Positions 1 to 7,698 of a stretch of 64,000 nt of DNA are shown in pieces. Source of the DNA: Glutamicibacter sp. PS. GTDB lineage: Bacteria; Actinomycetota; Actinomycetes; Actinomycetales; Micrococcaceae. Each line of letters begins with the position of its first letter. Position 1 is the first letter of the stretch. Below the pieces are notes generated by a model. That model was not told the origin of the DNA. It searched no databases and saw only the letters and a list, made by a program, of their open reading frames with translations. The translations under genes were made by a program, and so were the position numbers. The stretch covers positions 1,668,971 to 1,732,970 of the forward strand of contig JANCMB010000001.1 in assembly GCA_031317595.1 (NCBI GenBank), in the 5' to 3' direction.

Positions 1-315
1 TTCCCCTCCGGCCCGTACGAGCGCAACGTCAGCACACCGTTTCGCCAGAACGTCGAGCATATCCTGAGACGGGTCGACGGCCGTGACCTGCAGTCCCCGA
101 GCGACAAGCTGGGCGGTGAAAATTCCACTGCCGCACCCGATATCTGCAGCGGGCCCGGTTAAACCCTCCACGGCGAAGTCCACCGCGGCCTCGGGGTAGC
201 GCGGGCGCACCTTGTCGTACTGGTCCGCGCCGGCTAGGAATGCCGCCGAGTGATGGGTGCGCTGTGCGGCGCTGAGCCCGAACGCTTGCCGTGGCAGCGG
301 CGGGATTTCTGCCAC
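1..315 (-). CDS. SAM-dependent methyltransferase (3' part missing)
   Basis: The N-terminal 105 codons are present and the reading frame runs off the left edge. The translation contains YDKVRPRYPEAAV followed by a glycine-rich DIGCGSGIFT loop (class I SAM-binding motif I) and an acidic VDPSQDML motif II, typical of the Methyltransf_11/25 families. The GTG start shares its first G with the TAG stop of ribF (TAGTG), so translation is probably coupled to ribF. The substrate cannot be told from this fragment. Confidence 0.85.
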   Translation of the reverse strand, partial: MAEIPPLPRQAFGLSAAQRTHHSAAFLAGADQYDKVRPRYPEAAVDFAVEGLTGPAADIGCGSGIFTAQLVARGLQVTAVDPSQDMLDVLAKRCADVALVRAGGE

Positions 316-1265
316 TAGGACACCTTGCTCAGCACGTCGCGGGCTTGTTTCACATCCGTGGTCATCTGTTCGACCAGGGCTTCAATCCCCTGGTAGGCCA
401 CCATCGGGCGCAAGTGCTTGACGAATTCGACGATGACCTGCTGGCCGTAGAGGTCGAAGTCTTCGACTCCCTCGTCCGGTCGGTCGATGACATGGGCCTC
501 GACCACGCGGGAGACGCCGTCGAAGGTGGGGTTCGAGCCTACGGAGATCGCCGCGGGCCACCGCACGTCGGCCTCGTCCACCAACCATCCGGCGTAGATG
601 CCGTCGACGGGGATGATTCCGGTGGCGTCCGAAGAGAGGTTGGCGGTGGGGAAACCAAGTTCGCGTCCACGGGCGGCCCCGTGGACCACTTCCCCACGCA
701 TGCGATGCGGGCGTCCCAGAATCCGGGCGGCGGCCTCGACGTTGCCTGCGGCGAGCTCTTCACGCACCCAGGTCGACGACAGCCGGCGCTTATCTCCCAC
801 GTCGGCCACGCCGATCACGGTAAACCCGTACTTCTCACCGAGCTGCTGCATGTACTCGAAATCCCCGGCGTTCCCCTTGCCGAAACGCACATCGTGGCCG
901 ACGACCACGCAGCTGGCCTTCAGGGCCTCGACGATCACCTGACGCACGAATTCCTCGGCGGTATTCTCCGCGAAGTCGAGGGTGTACTCGATCATCAGCA
1001 CCGCATCCATGCCCACTGCGGCGAGGGTGTCGATACGGTCGGCGAGCCCCATGATCAGTTCGGGGGCGCTCTGCGGGCGGTGCACCCGTGCCGGATGGGG
1101 GTCAAAGGTGATGGCCACGGCGTTAGCGCCGAGGTGACGGGCCTGTTCCACCACCTGGTCAAGAACCTCGCAGTGCCCCAGGTGAACACCGTCGAAATTG
1201 CCGATTGTCACGACCGACGGCTTCAGGTCTGCGGGGACCGAGTCAAGACCCTTCCAATAGTGCAC
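315..1265 (-). CDS. ribF: bifunctional riboflavin kinase / FAD synthetase
   Basis: 316 aa, the normal length for RibF, which phosphorylates riboflavin to FMN and adenylylates FMN to FAD in the cytosol. The N-terminal nucleotidyltransferase domain shows GNFDGVHLGH (residues 22-31) and TFDPHP. The C-terminal riboflavin kinase domain shows GRELGFPTANL and VDGIYAGW. The start is GTG with AAGGA six bases upstream. It follows truB and two small membrane-protein genes on the same strand, matching the usual actinobacterial truB-ribF neighbourhood. Confidence 0.96.
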   Translation of the reverse strand: MHYWKGLDSVPADLKPSVVTIGNFDGVHLGHCEVLDQVVEQARHLGANAVAITFDPHPARVHRPQSAPELIMGLADRIDTLAAVGMDAVLMIEYTLDFAENTAEEFVRQVIVEALKASCVVVGHDVRFGKGNAGDFEYMQQLGEKYGFTVIGVADVGDKRRLSSTWVREELAAGNVEAAARILGRPHRMRGEVVHGAARGRELGFPTANLSSDATGIIPVDGIYAGWLVDEADVRWPAAISVGSNPTFDGVSRVVEAHVIDRPDEGVEDFDLYGQQVIVEFVKHLRPMVAYQGIEALVEQMTTDVKQARDVLSKVS

Positions 1266-1328
1266 GGTGATCCTTACTGACTTCTTTGGGGAAAGAATGA
1301 TTTGCTCGTGCTTATTCTCGCACGATCT

Positions 1329-1799
1329 TTAGCGCTGGCGCTCACCGCGGTTACGGTACAGCCACCACAGGCCGACCAGCGGCAATACCAGCGGAACGTA
1401 ACCATACCCCTTGCCGAAGTAGCTCCACACCGAGTCGTGGCCGAACAGTTCGGGGTGAGTGAAGGACAGCGTACCGACCACCAGTACACCGAGCAGTTCA
1501 AAACCGACCGCGCCGACCGAGACTTTCCAGGCGCCGGGCTTCGCCGAGGCTAGGCTGAAGGTCGCCAAAATATAGACCAGCCCGGAAAGCAGCGACAAGC
1601 TGTAGGCCAACGGGGCCTCGGAGAAGTCGCGGAAGAAGATCTGGTACAGGGCGCGCACCGTGGCCGAGAGCGACAAAATGCCATAGACGGCGATGATAAT
1701 GCGTCCCAGACCGGTGGACCGACCCGGCTTGCTGGGCTTATCCCCGTGCCGGGCTTCGGCGGCGGATACGATACGCGAATTGCGTGGCTGCTCGCTCAT
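1329..1799 (-). CDS. small membrane protein, hypothetical
   Basis: About 156 aa. The ATG at 1799 (MSEQPRNSR) is preferred over an upstream alternative because it overlaps the stop of the preceding gene as ATGA. A polar, basic N-terminus of about 40 residues is followed by four hydrophobic segments (IIIAVYGILSLSA, YSLSLLSGLVYILATFSLA, VGAVGFELLGVLVVG, VPLVLPLVGLWWLY). No catalytic motif is visible. It forms a translationally coupled pair with the next gene, and both may belong to one small integral membrane complex. Function unknown. Confidence 0.75.
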   Translation of the reverse strand: MSEQPRNSRIVSAAEARHGDKPSKPGRSTGLGRIIIAVYGILSLSATVRALYQIFFRDFSEAPLAYSLSLLSGLVYILATFSLASAKPGAWKVSVGAVGFELLGVLVVGTLSFTHPELFGHDSVWSYFGKGYGYVPLVLPLVGLWWLYRNRGERQR

Positions 1800-2173
1800 G
1801 CGGCTACTCCTACATTCCAAATCTGTTCCATGCGGAACAACATCACAAAGACTATGGCCCCGGAAACGGCAAGCACCGTATTGGCCCAGCGGCTCTTATC
1901 GGCCACAGCCCAGAAGAAAGCGACCGGCGGGATGATCAGCGCCGTAAGCAGGTAGCCCCAGAATTCCCAGAGCTCGCCCTGAACTACTTCCCCACCGGCC
2001 TGCCGGATGGCCGCGGCGACACCGTAGATCACCAAGAACAGTTCGGTAGCTCCGGTGGCGATCAAAGCCCAATCGTCCGGATAGCGCCGGATGATGGTGG
2101 CGATCACGCCGAGCAGCACGGCCACCGCGCAGACGACGGTACCGGCGATAAAGAAGCCGTTGAGGGCAAACAA
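1796..2173 (-). CDS. small four-helix membrane protein, hypothetical
   Basis: 125 aa with four predicted membrane segments (near residues 3-27, 36-56, 69-89 and 98-117) and almost no soluble part. The stop overlaps the next gene as ATGA, so the two are probably made together. The gene lies 42 bases downstream of truB on the same strand. The family resembles uncharacterised actinobacterial integral membrane proteins of about 120 residues. No function is recognised. Confidence 0.72.
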   Translation of the reverse strand: MFALNGFFIAGTVVCAVAVLLGVIATIIRRYPDDWALIATGATELFLVIYGVAAAIRQAGGEVVQGELWEFWGYLLTALIIPPVAFFWAVADKSRWANTVLAVSGAIVFVMLFRMEQIWNVGVAA

Positions 2174-2215
2174 GGTCGGGCCTTTCGGTGGGTCGCGGTG
2201 CGGTGCTGGCGGATA

Positions 2216-3139
2216 CTACTTGGCGGTGAAGACCAGCTGGGTGCGGGCCTTATCGCCCTTGTCCTCGAGCAGGGCCACCAGCACACCGTTCGGGGCGAAA
2301 GCGGCCACCGGTTGCCCGGCGGGAACCTCCATGCTCAAATGTGAGGCGGCGATGGGTCGCCCGAAGGACAGTTCCACGGCCTCGTCGACGCTCACGGTAC
2401 GGTTCGGGAAGAGCGCGGCGGCGGCATCTTCCAACGGCATGACCTCGAAACCCTCGGCCAGCTGTTGCAAGGTTTTTGCGTTCTGGATCTTGTACGGTCC
2501 GACTTCGGTGCGGCGCAGCGCGGTCAAATGCCCGCCGACGTTTAAGGCTTCGCCCAGATCGCGCGCCAGGGCGCGGATGTAGGTGCCTGAGGAGCAGGAA
2601 ACGGTCACGTCGACGTCAAGCACCTTGCCTCCGGCTTCGCGGCGGATCTCGTGCACGTCGAATTGGGAAATGGTCACCGGGCGGGCCTTGAGCTCCACCT
2701 GTTCGCCGGCACGCACGCGGGCATAGGAACGCTTTCCGTCGACCTTGATAGCCGAAACCTGACTCGGAATCTGCTCGATGTCGCCACGCAGTTTGGCGAT
2801 CTCACGCTCGATGTCCTCGTCGGTGACCGCCGCGGCAATCCGCTGCGAGGTGATCTCGCCTTCGGCGTCGTCGGTGACGGTGGATTGCCCCAGACGGATG
2901 GTGGCGGTGTAGGTCTTATCGTGCCCGACGATGTATGTCAGCAGGCGTGTGGCCTTATTAACGCCGATCACCAGCACGCCGGTGGCCATGGGGTCGAGGG
3001 TGCCGGCATGGCCGACCTTGCGAGTCCCGGCCAGTCTGCGGATACGACCAACCACATCGTGGGAGGTCATCCCTGGATCCTTGTCGACGAGTACGAGACC
3101 CGAGGCCTGTTCTTGCGTGTTCTGACCGGCTTTACTCAC
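2216..3139 (-). CDS. truB: tRNA pseudouridine(55) synthase
   Basis: About 307 aa from a GTG start at 3139 with GGAGGG close upstream; a longer in-frame GTG at 3208 would add a non-conserved N-terminus. TruB isomerises U55 in the T-loop of tRNAs. The translation shows DKDPGMTSHDVV, then GHAGTLDPMATG with the catalytic Asp near residue 49, YTATIRLGQSTVTDD, and the SYARVRAG and GTYIRALARDLG motifs. A C-terminal TruB_C-like region follows. In many actinobacteria truB is near rbfA; here about 4.5 kb of accessory genes separate them. Confidence 0.95.
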   Translation of the reverse strand: MSKAGQNTQEQASGLVLVDKDPGMTSHDVVGRIRRLAGTRKVGHAGTLDPMATGVLVIGVNKATRLLTYIVGHDKTYTATIRLGQSTVTDDAEGEITSQRIAAAVTDEDIEREIAKLRGDIEQIPSQVSAIKVDGKRSYARVRAGEQVELKARPVTISQFDVHEIRREAGGKVLDVDVTVSCSSGTYIRALARDLGEALNVGGHLTALRRTEVGPYKIQNAKTLQQLAEGFEVMPLEDAAAALFPNRTVSVDEAVELSFGRPIAASHLSMEVPAGQPVAAFAPNGVLVALLEDKGDKARTQLVFTAK

Positions 3140-3228
3140 GCCCTCCAGTATAGGGCGTGCGTCGGCGCCGCTCCGCCTTGAGTGACTCAGGACATGGCCC
3201 GACCCCACGGCGCAGCGACGCCTAGGAC

Positions 3229-4134
3229 TTAGCCGAACACGTTGGCGAACTCGGCGGCCCGCGCCAAGCCTTGAGCGTACCCGGCGCGCGCCGCCTGAGG
3301 GCGTAGCGAATAGTCCATAGCCGATGCCCCGAACAAGTGCGCGCTGGAGGCCTCGGGGTAGATGGTAAAGACCTTGCTACCGGTCTCGCGCAGCTCGTCC
3401 AGCTGCGCATCGAGTTGCATCGCCCAAGACAGTGGATGCCGCGTCCGACCGGCAAAGGGAGCGAGGACCACCACGTGAGCACATCCGGCCGCGAGATCCG
3501 CGTTTTCATTGCGACGGTAGCCGCCGTCAATGTAGCGGTGCCCGCCGATGCTATAGGCAAAGCCGTTAGAGCAGCTGGCCGCCACGGCGTCGACAAGGGC
3601 AACCCCACTTTGTTTATGGAAGACCTTTGGAGAACCGGTATCGGCGTCCACTGCCGTAATCAGAAGTTCGTGGGACGGCCACCGGTGCTCGGGAAGCCGG
3701 GCGGCTACGGTGGCGCGCCACCGTTCTTGCGCGGCTGTGTCGCTGCTCGGGGCAGCCTGTAGCGCCATCGCTCCGATGCGACGTCGCATGTCGGCCGGTG
3801 AGTTGGCGGCAGCGCTGATTTCATCCGTGGCGGCCAACAGGTTGACCGTTCCGTGCGCTGGGGAAACTGCTCTGCTGCCCGGCGGCGACTTTCCTGTCAT
3901 TGGCTGGCAGGCGGCTTCATAGAGTGCGGCGGGAGTTGCCCCGGTCAGTTGGGCGGCCGCGGTGGCGCCAGCCGAGGTGCCGATAATTCGTGCGGCACCG
4001 GTCAGATCTACGCCGCTCTCGGCGAACCCGGCAAGTACGCCGAGCAGCCATGCGTTACCCGCGGAGCCGCCACCACCGAGTACTAGGGCGTGCTTCGTCG
4101 CGTCTTGGTCGAATGTGGAAGATGGTGAGTTCAT
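3229..4134 (-). CDS. patatin-like phospholipase family protein
   Basis: 301 aa. Patatin enzymes are Ser-Asp dyad lipid acyl hydrolases. Visible are the oxyanion loop GGGGSAGNAW (residues 20-29), the nucleophile elbow GTSAG (Ser near 54) and the DGG motif YIDGGYRR (Asp near 203). No signal peptide is seen, so it is probably cytoplasmic. It ends about 90 bases downstream of truB on the same strand and is preceded by a 19-codon ORF with a strong ribosome binding site. Substrate unknown; RssA/YlbK-like proteins are the nearest familiar group. Confidence 0.9.
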   Translation of the reverse strand: MNSPSSTFDQDATKHALVLGGGGSAGNAWLLGVLAGFAESGVDLTGAARIIGTSAGATAAAQLTGATPAALYEAACQPMTGKSPPGSRAVSPAHGTVNLLAATDEISAAANSPADMRRRIGAMALQAAPSSDTAAQERWRATVAARLPEHRWPSHELLITAVDADTGSPKVFHKQSGVALVDAVAASCSNGFAYSIGGHRYIDGGYRRNENADLAAGCAHVVVLAPFAGRTRHPLSWAMQLDAQLDELRETGSKVFTIYPEASSAHLFGASAMDYSLRPQAARAGYAQGLARAAEFANVFG

Positions 4135-4182
4135 GGGAGATGCCTTTCGCTATATATGCTGCGTGGCGCTCCCGGGTGGCGG

Positions 4183-4242
4183 CTAGGCGTGCCGCCGGAT
4201 CGTGGCCGGGCGGGGAGCGCCCTGTGCCGATACTGCGTACAT
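4183..4242 (-). CDS. candidate 19-aa upstream ORF (leader peptide?)
   Basis: A 19-codon ORF (MYAVSAQGAPRPATIRRHA) ends 48 bases before the patatin start. Its ATG follows an almost ideal Shine-Dalgarno, AGGAGGTG, with about six bases spacing, much better than that of the patatin gene itself (AAAGG). In-frame ATGs at 4275 and 4278 would give about 30 residues. It could be a leader peptide controlling the downstream gene, a small protein, or a chance ORF. Only the RBS and position support it. Confidence 0.4.
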   Translation of the reverse strand: MYAVSAQGAPRPATIRRHA

Positions 4243-4314
4243 GGTGCTCACCTCCTGTGTGTTCTTCACGATCATCATGACCCTAACACGCCGTTGGCGC
4301 GCCGGGACAGCACC

Positions 4315-4770
4315 CTAGGCCCGGTGCTTTCCGGTGGGTGTTCCATATCCGGGGCGGCCGGATTGGTCGATTCCATGCTTCTCCAGGGTGTACAAGTGCA
4401 GCTCTATGCCGTCCGGGTCGGAGAGCACGATAATCCATCCCACACTGGCATCGATAATGGGCGAATGCTTCACCTCGAGACGGTCGAGCCGCGCGGCCCA
4501 GCGCGTGAGCGCGGCATGGTCTTGGACGGCAAAATTTACTAGATTGAACCCATCGGCGGCCTTGGCATGCTTGGGGCTCTGCCGCAGTCCTATGAGTGTC
4601 TGACCGGAGCCCGGGACTTTTCCGGCGACACCGCGGACCACGCCGTCGGCATCGGAGAATTCGTAGGCTACTTCGAAGTCCAGGACTCGTTCGTACCATT
4701 GGCGGCTTCGTGCGAGATCTCGGACCGGCAGCTTTACAGCAAATATTCCTTGAAGTTCCGCATCTTCCAT
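4315..4770 (-). CDS. VOC / glyoxalase-fold protein
   Basis: About 151 aa from the ATG at 4770, which has GAGGAGGGG five bases upstream; earlier in-frame starts lack this. The glyoxalase/bleomycin resistance/dioxygenase fold is seen in FAVKLPVRDLARSRQWYERVLDF at the start of the first beta-alpha-beta-beta-beta unit and in DPDGIELHLYTLEK near the end, which carries the usual metal-ligand Glu. Members include lyases, dioxygenases and drug-binding proteins, and the substrate is not evident. It lies upstream of the patatin gene on the same strand. Confidence 0.88.
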   Translation of the reverse strand: MEDAELQGIFAVKLPVRDLARSRQWYERVLDFEVAYEFSDADGVVRGVAGKVPGSGQTLIGLRQSPKHAKAADGFNLVNFAVQDHAALTRWAARLDRLEVKHSPIIDASVGWIIVLSDPDGIELHLYTLEKHGIDQSGRPGYGTPTGKHRA

Positions 4771-4975
4771 CGTGCCCCTCCTCGACATACCGAGGCATGA
4801 CGCCATGTCTCACTGCTACTGTCTGACCGCGTGCTGTCGCTGTCAAGAGATTTCAGTCGTTCGACAACACAGATCGCTTTGGGCCCACCCCGGGGTAGCA
4901 TCACGGATCAAGCCATTAGCGACGTAACTGCATAGGCTGTTCTCGACTCACCACGGACGTAGCCAAAGGAGTTTG

Positions 4976-5365
4976 ATGATCAACCATCAATTCAGCCCAA
5001 ACCTCTTTCAATCGGATGCTCCCTTTTCGCACCTTACTCGGCTCGGTGACATCGGCTTCACCGCGGGGATCATTGGTCAGTGCCCTACCGGGGGCTCTTT
5101 GGTATCTTCCGACGTCCGTGCACAGACCGAGCAGATGATGCAGAATTTGGCACAGTTACTCACGGAGGTCGGTTTGGATTTTTCGTGCCTTCTTAAAGCG
5201 ACCATCTATCTGACCGATTATGCGGATTTTGAGTCGATCAACGAGGTTTATGCCAGTTTCCTTCCAACCCCTTATCCCGCACGCACCACTGTGCAAACGG
5301 CCGGGCTGCCCCTTGGCGCTAAGGTGCAGATAGAGTCCGTGGTGACCTTCGAGTCCACCGAGTAA
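4976..5365 (+). CDS. RidA family enamine/imine deaminase
   Basis: 129 aa, the usual length. RidA proteins hydrolyse reactive 2-aminoacrylate-type enamines. The C-terminal signature YPARTTVQTAGLPLGAKVQIESVV contains the active-site Arg, and the ATIYLTDYADFESINEVYASF block is typical. The ATG at 4976 has AAAGGAG five bases upstream; a TTG one codon earlier is too close to it. It is transcribed away from the VOC gene, so 4771-4975 probably carries divergent promoters. Confidence 0.9.
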   Translation: MINHQFSPNLFQSDAPFSHLTRLGDIGFTAGIIGQCPTGGSLVSSDVRAQTEQMMQNLAQLLTEVGLDFSCLLKATIYLTDYADFESINEVYASFLPTPYPARTTVQTAGLPLGAKVQIESVVTFESTE

Positions 5366-5469
5366 GGGGCGCGCTGTCACCGATTACCGCGAATTAGGCG
5401 CCGCCCTTGCGGCAGGGAGGATTCGAGTCGTTCTCCCTAATGCGCGCGCAGCCATGCCATGCTGACCAC

Positions 5470-6210
5470 ATGAATCAATCATCTGCAGTCCCGCAACAGT
5501 CCACCGCCGAAGCTTACGACTCGATTGCGGAAGGCTATGCGGCTGAGAACGCCGCGAGCCTACTCAACGAGTACTACAACCGTCCCGCCCTGATGGATCT
5601 GCTCGGCGATGTCTCCGGTCGGCATGTGTTGGATGCCGGTTGTGGTTCGGGCCCGATTCTCACGGACCTGCTCAGTCGGGGTGCCACGGTGGCGGGCTTC
5701 GATAGCAGCCGTGGCATGTTGAAAATTGCGCGCGAACGCCTCGGCGCGGAGGTCGACTTACGCGTTGCAAATCTTGCGCAGCCATTGCCTTTTGCTACCG
5801 GTGAATTTGATGATGTGGTCTGCTCCCTAGCCCTGCACTATCTCAAAGACTGGAGTGGGCCACTGGCCGAGCTCAAACGTGTCCTTAAACCCTCGGGGCG
5901 TCTAGTACTGTCGGTAGAACACCCCTTCGCCACCTGGCTAGGCCAGCGCGAGCAGGGGGTCAAGACGAATTACTTCGCCACCCGTCCCCGTGCCGAGCAC
6001 TGGTCGATGAACGGGCAACAGGCCACGCTGGAGTTCTGGGATCGTTCGTTATCTTCGATGGTTGAATCCTTTGTGAGTGCAGGCTTCCGCATCACCCACC
6101 TAGGAGAACCGGCACCCTCCGACCGTGCTCGGGAGAAGTACCCCGAACTTTTCGAAGGGCGTGAAGATCCGCGGTTCCTTGCCTTCCTCTTCGTGGTGCT
6201 CGAGGCATAG
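5470..6210 (+). CDS. class I SAM-dependent methyltransferase
   Basis: About 246 aa from ATG 5470 (MNQSSAVPQ), the start that fits homologues; an in-frame ATG at 5440 is possible and neither has a strong ribosome binding site. Motif I is LDAGCGSGPI, motif II is VAGFDSSRGML, and the post-motif block DDVVCSLALHYLKDW with LKRVLKPSGRLVLSVEHP is typical of UbiE/Methyltransf_11 proteins. Small-molecule methylation is likely, but the substrate is unknown. It lies about 100 bases after the ridA-type gene on the same strand. Confidence 0.88.
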   Translation: MNQSSAVPQQSTAEAYDSIAEGYAAENAASLLNEYYNRPALMDLLGDVSGRHVLDAGCGSGPILTDLLSRGATVAGFDSSRGMLKIARERLGAEVDLRVANLAQPLPFATGEFDDVVCSLALHYLKDWSGPLAELKRVLKPSGRLVLSVEHPFATWLGQREQGVKTNYFATRPRAEHWSMNGQQATLEFWDRSLSSMVESFVSAGFRITHLGEPAPSDRAREKYPELFEGREDPRFLAFLFVVLEA

Positions 6211-6232
6211 GCATGGGCCGTAGCCGCGCAAA

Positions 6233-6736
6233 CTACTCGTGGGGCCATCTCCTGAATCCCAAGTCGTGGTAGAGGCGATAAGCCCTCGGGGAGGTGCCCT
6301 CCCCGACTCGAAGACTGAGACTACGCTCCCCCGCTCGTCGACATGTTTCGCTGGCCGCCAGTAGCAGCGCTCGGCCGCGCCCCTGACCTTGATAACTTCT
6401 ATCAACAAATAGGTCGATGACGAAGGGCCCGGCCAGCTCCGCATCCCAGATGGACTGCTCGACCACCAAAATGGCCCCGACGACCTGTGTGCCAGCAACG
6501 GTGGCGAAAGTCCAGCTAGATTGCAGTATGCCGTAGTCGTTCGCGAAGGTGGCGCGTATTTCCTCGTTGGCTTCGGCTAAGGTGTTTGCCGCAACGCCGG
6601 GTGGATAAGCACCCAGATACGCTATGGCAAGTTCCGGGGCATGGTCTGGGGTGATTGGTGTTAGGTACGGGGACTGCAGTTGCTGTGGCTGCGAACGATT
6701 CTGATCTAGGCGCAGCTGTAAAAGGTCTGATGGCAT
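6233..6736 (-). CDS. GNAT family N-acetyltransferase
   Basis: 167 aa. The acetyl-CoA binding motif A is visible as FVIDLFVDRSYQGQGRGRALLLAASETCRR (Q-x-x-G-x-G/A), followed by LSLRVGEGTSPRAYRLYHDLGFRRW near the C-terminus. It is convergent with the methyltransferase gene, only 22 bases apart. The target amine is unknown. The ribosome binding site is weak (GCGGA). Confidence 0.85.
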   Translation of the reverse strand: MPSDLLQLRLDQNRSQPQQLQSPYLTPITPDHAPELAIAYLGAYPPGVAANTLAEANEEIRATFANDYGILQSSWTFATVAGTQVVGAILVVEQSIWDAELAGPFVIDLFVDRSYQGQGRGRALLLAASETCRRAGERSLSLRVGEGTSPRAYRLYHDLGFRRWPHE

Positions 6737-6814
6737 GGCAATTCCGCTCGATAACTGAACAATTGGGGTGGTGTGTGCTCATATGCGGGCCATGTACCAG
6801 AACCTACCACAGCA

Positions 6815-7027
6815 TCATTTTTCTTGCCGTGGCTCCTCCGCGGGGATACTCCTGAAAGCGTCGAGAAATTGGAACAGCGCGGTGATAGACACCGAGCAGA
6901 GCAACAATGTCCATATCGAAACCCCGCGCATGGACTCGCTTAGCATGCGTGCAAGAACGAGTACGAGGAGCGACGCTAACATCACCAGTCCTGACGTGGT
7001 GCATCCGCGTGAGAAGAAACGATTCAT
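6815..7027 (-). CDS. small two-helix membrane protein, hypothetical
   Basis: About 70 aa from ATG 7027 (MNRFFSRG), with an alternative ATG two codons earlier. Two hydrophobic stretches (about residues 12-28 and 39-56) are separated by a short loop, and the C-terminus is charged (EEPRQEK). No ribosome binding site is evident. Base composition here is less GC-rich than the housekeeping genes. No family is recognised; an opposite-strand ORF covers the same DNA but lacks comparable protein features. Confidence 0.45.
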   Translation of the reverse strand: MNRFFSRGCTTSGLVMLASLLVLVLARMLSESMRGVSIWTLLLCSVSITALFQFLDAFRSIPAEEPRQEK

Positions 7028-7128
7028 GGTCATACACCGTACGCTACGGGTCACCGTTTCGTCATCAACGCATTAAACCCGAGGTTCATCAGTAGTTAGT
7101 ATTCGTCGACTCCGGCACTTATTGATAG

Positions 7129-7165
7129 ATTGTCAGTAGTCTAGAATTACTGCCGACAATTCTAG
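7129..7165 (+). promoter_or_regulatory. nested inverted repeats before the 7173 gene
   Basis: CTAGAATT (7141-7148) and AATTCTAG (7158-7165) form a perfect 8-bp inverted repeat with 9-bp spacing, ending one base pair into the ribosome binding site. ATTGTC (7129-7134) and GACAAT (7155-7160) form a second one, and the two pairings share 7158-7160 so they exclude each other. TAGAAT at 7142-7147 could be a -10 box. It may be a dyad operator over the promoter or a switchable 5' leader. Confidence 0.5.
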
Positions 7166-7172
7166 GAGGACC

Positions 7173-7613
7173 GTGACTCGGGTCAATTTGCGCAGAAGGC
7201 TCCCTTCGGCGCTTTATTTGGCACTACTACTGCTCCTTATTGGACTGCCCGCCATGGGCGGCTTCGCGGCGCCCCTGCTCTGGCCGCAGTTTCCGGGGAA
7301 TGACGATGGTTTATGGCCTTGGACGCCGCTGTTGGCGCTGGTATTTACCGTGGTGCTCGCGTTACTGGATGGGCCGATCGAGCGCCTTGCGCTGCTCTTC
7401 GGGGCGACCGCGCGACGGTCGGTAACAGGACCGCTGGAAGCAGTCTTCACCTTACTAGCGGCGGCCCTGCTCTATGGGTTGACCGTGGCCAGCTATCAGG
7501 CAACCTTGATCGCCGCCGTTACCTGCGTCGTGCTCTACCTGGTTCTCATGCCGCTTCTTAGCTGGGTGCTGGCCCATGCACCGGCTTCCGCCGGCCAAAC
7601 GGCACAGGACTAG
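7173..7613 (+). CDS. four-helix membrane protein, hypothetical
   Basis: 146 aa starting at GTG with AGGAGG three bases upstream. Hydrophobic segments lie at about residues 12-34, 48-66, 87-107 and 111-132; the loop after the second contains GPIERLALLFGATARR, with a positive cluster. It resembles uncharacterised actinobacterial membrane proteins. It ends in a strong bidirectional terminator shared with rbfA. The dyad repeats just upstream suggest regulated expression. Confidence 0.72.
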   Translation: MTRVNLRRRLPSALYLALLLLLIGLPAMGGFAAPLLWPQFPGNDDGLWPWTPLLALVFTVVLALLDGPIERLALLFGATARRSVTGPLEAVFTLLAAALLYGLTVASYQATLIAAVTCVVLYLVLMPLLSWVLAHAPASAGQTAQD

Positions 7614-7634
7614 CGAACCAATAATCCACAAAGA

Positions 7635-7686
7635 ACAAGCCCCCGTCGTTGCCTGCACTTGCGGGCACACAACGACGGGGGCTTGT
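7635..7686. terminator. bidirectional hairpin terminator
   Basis: A 17-bp perfect inverted repeat (arms 7635-7651 and 7670-7686, core AAGCCCCCGTCGTT) lies between the convergent membrane-protein gene and rbfA. Confidence 0.85.
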
Positions 7687-7698
7687 TGTCGGCGAAGA

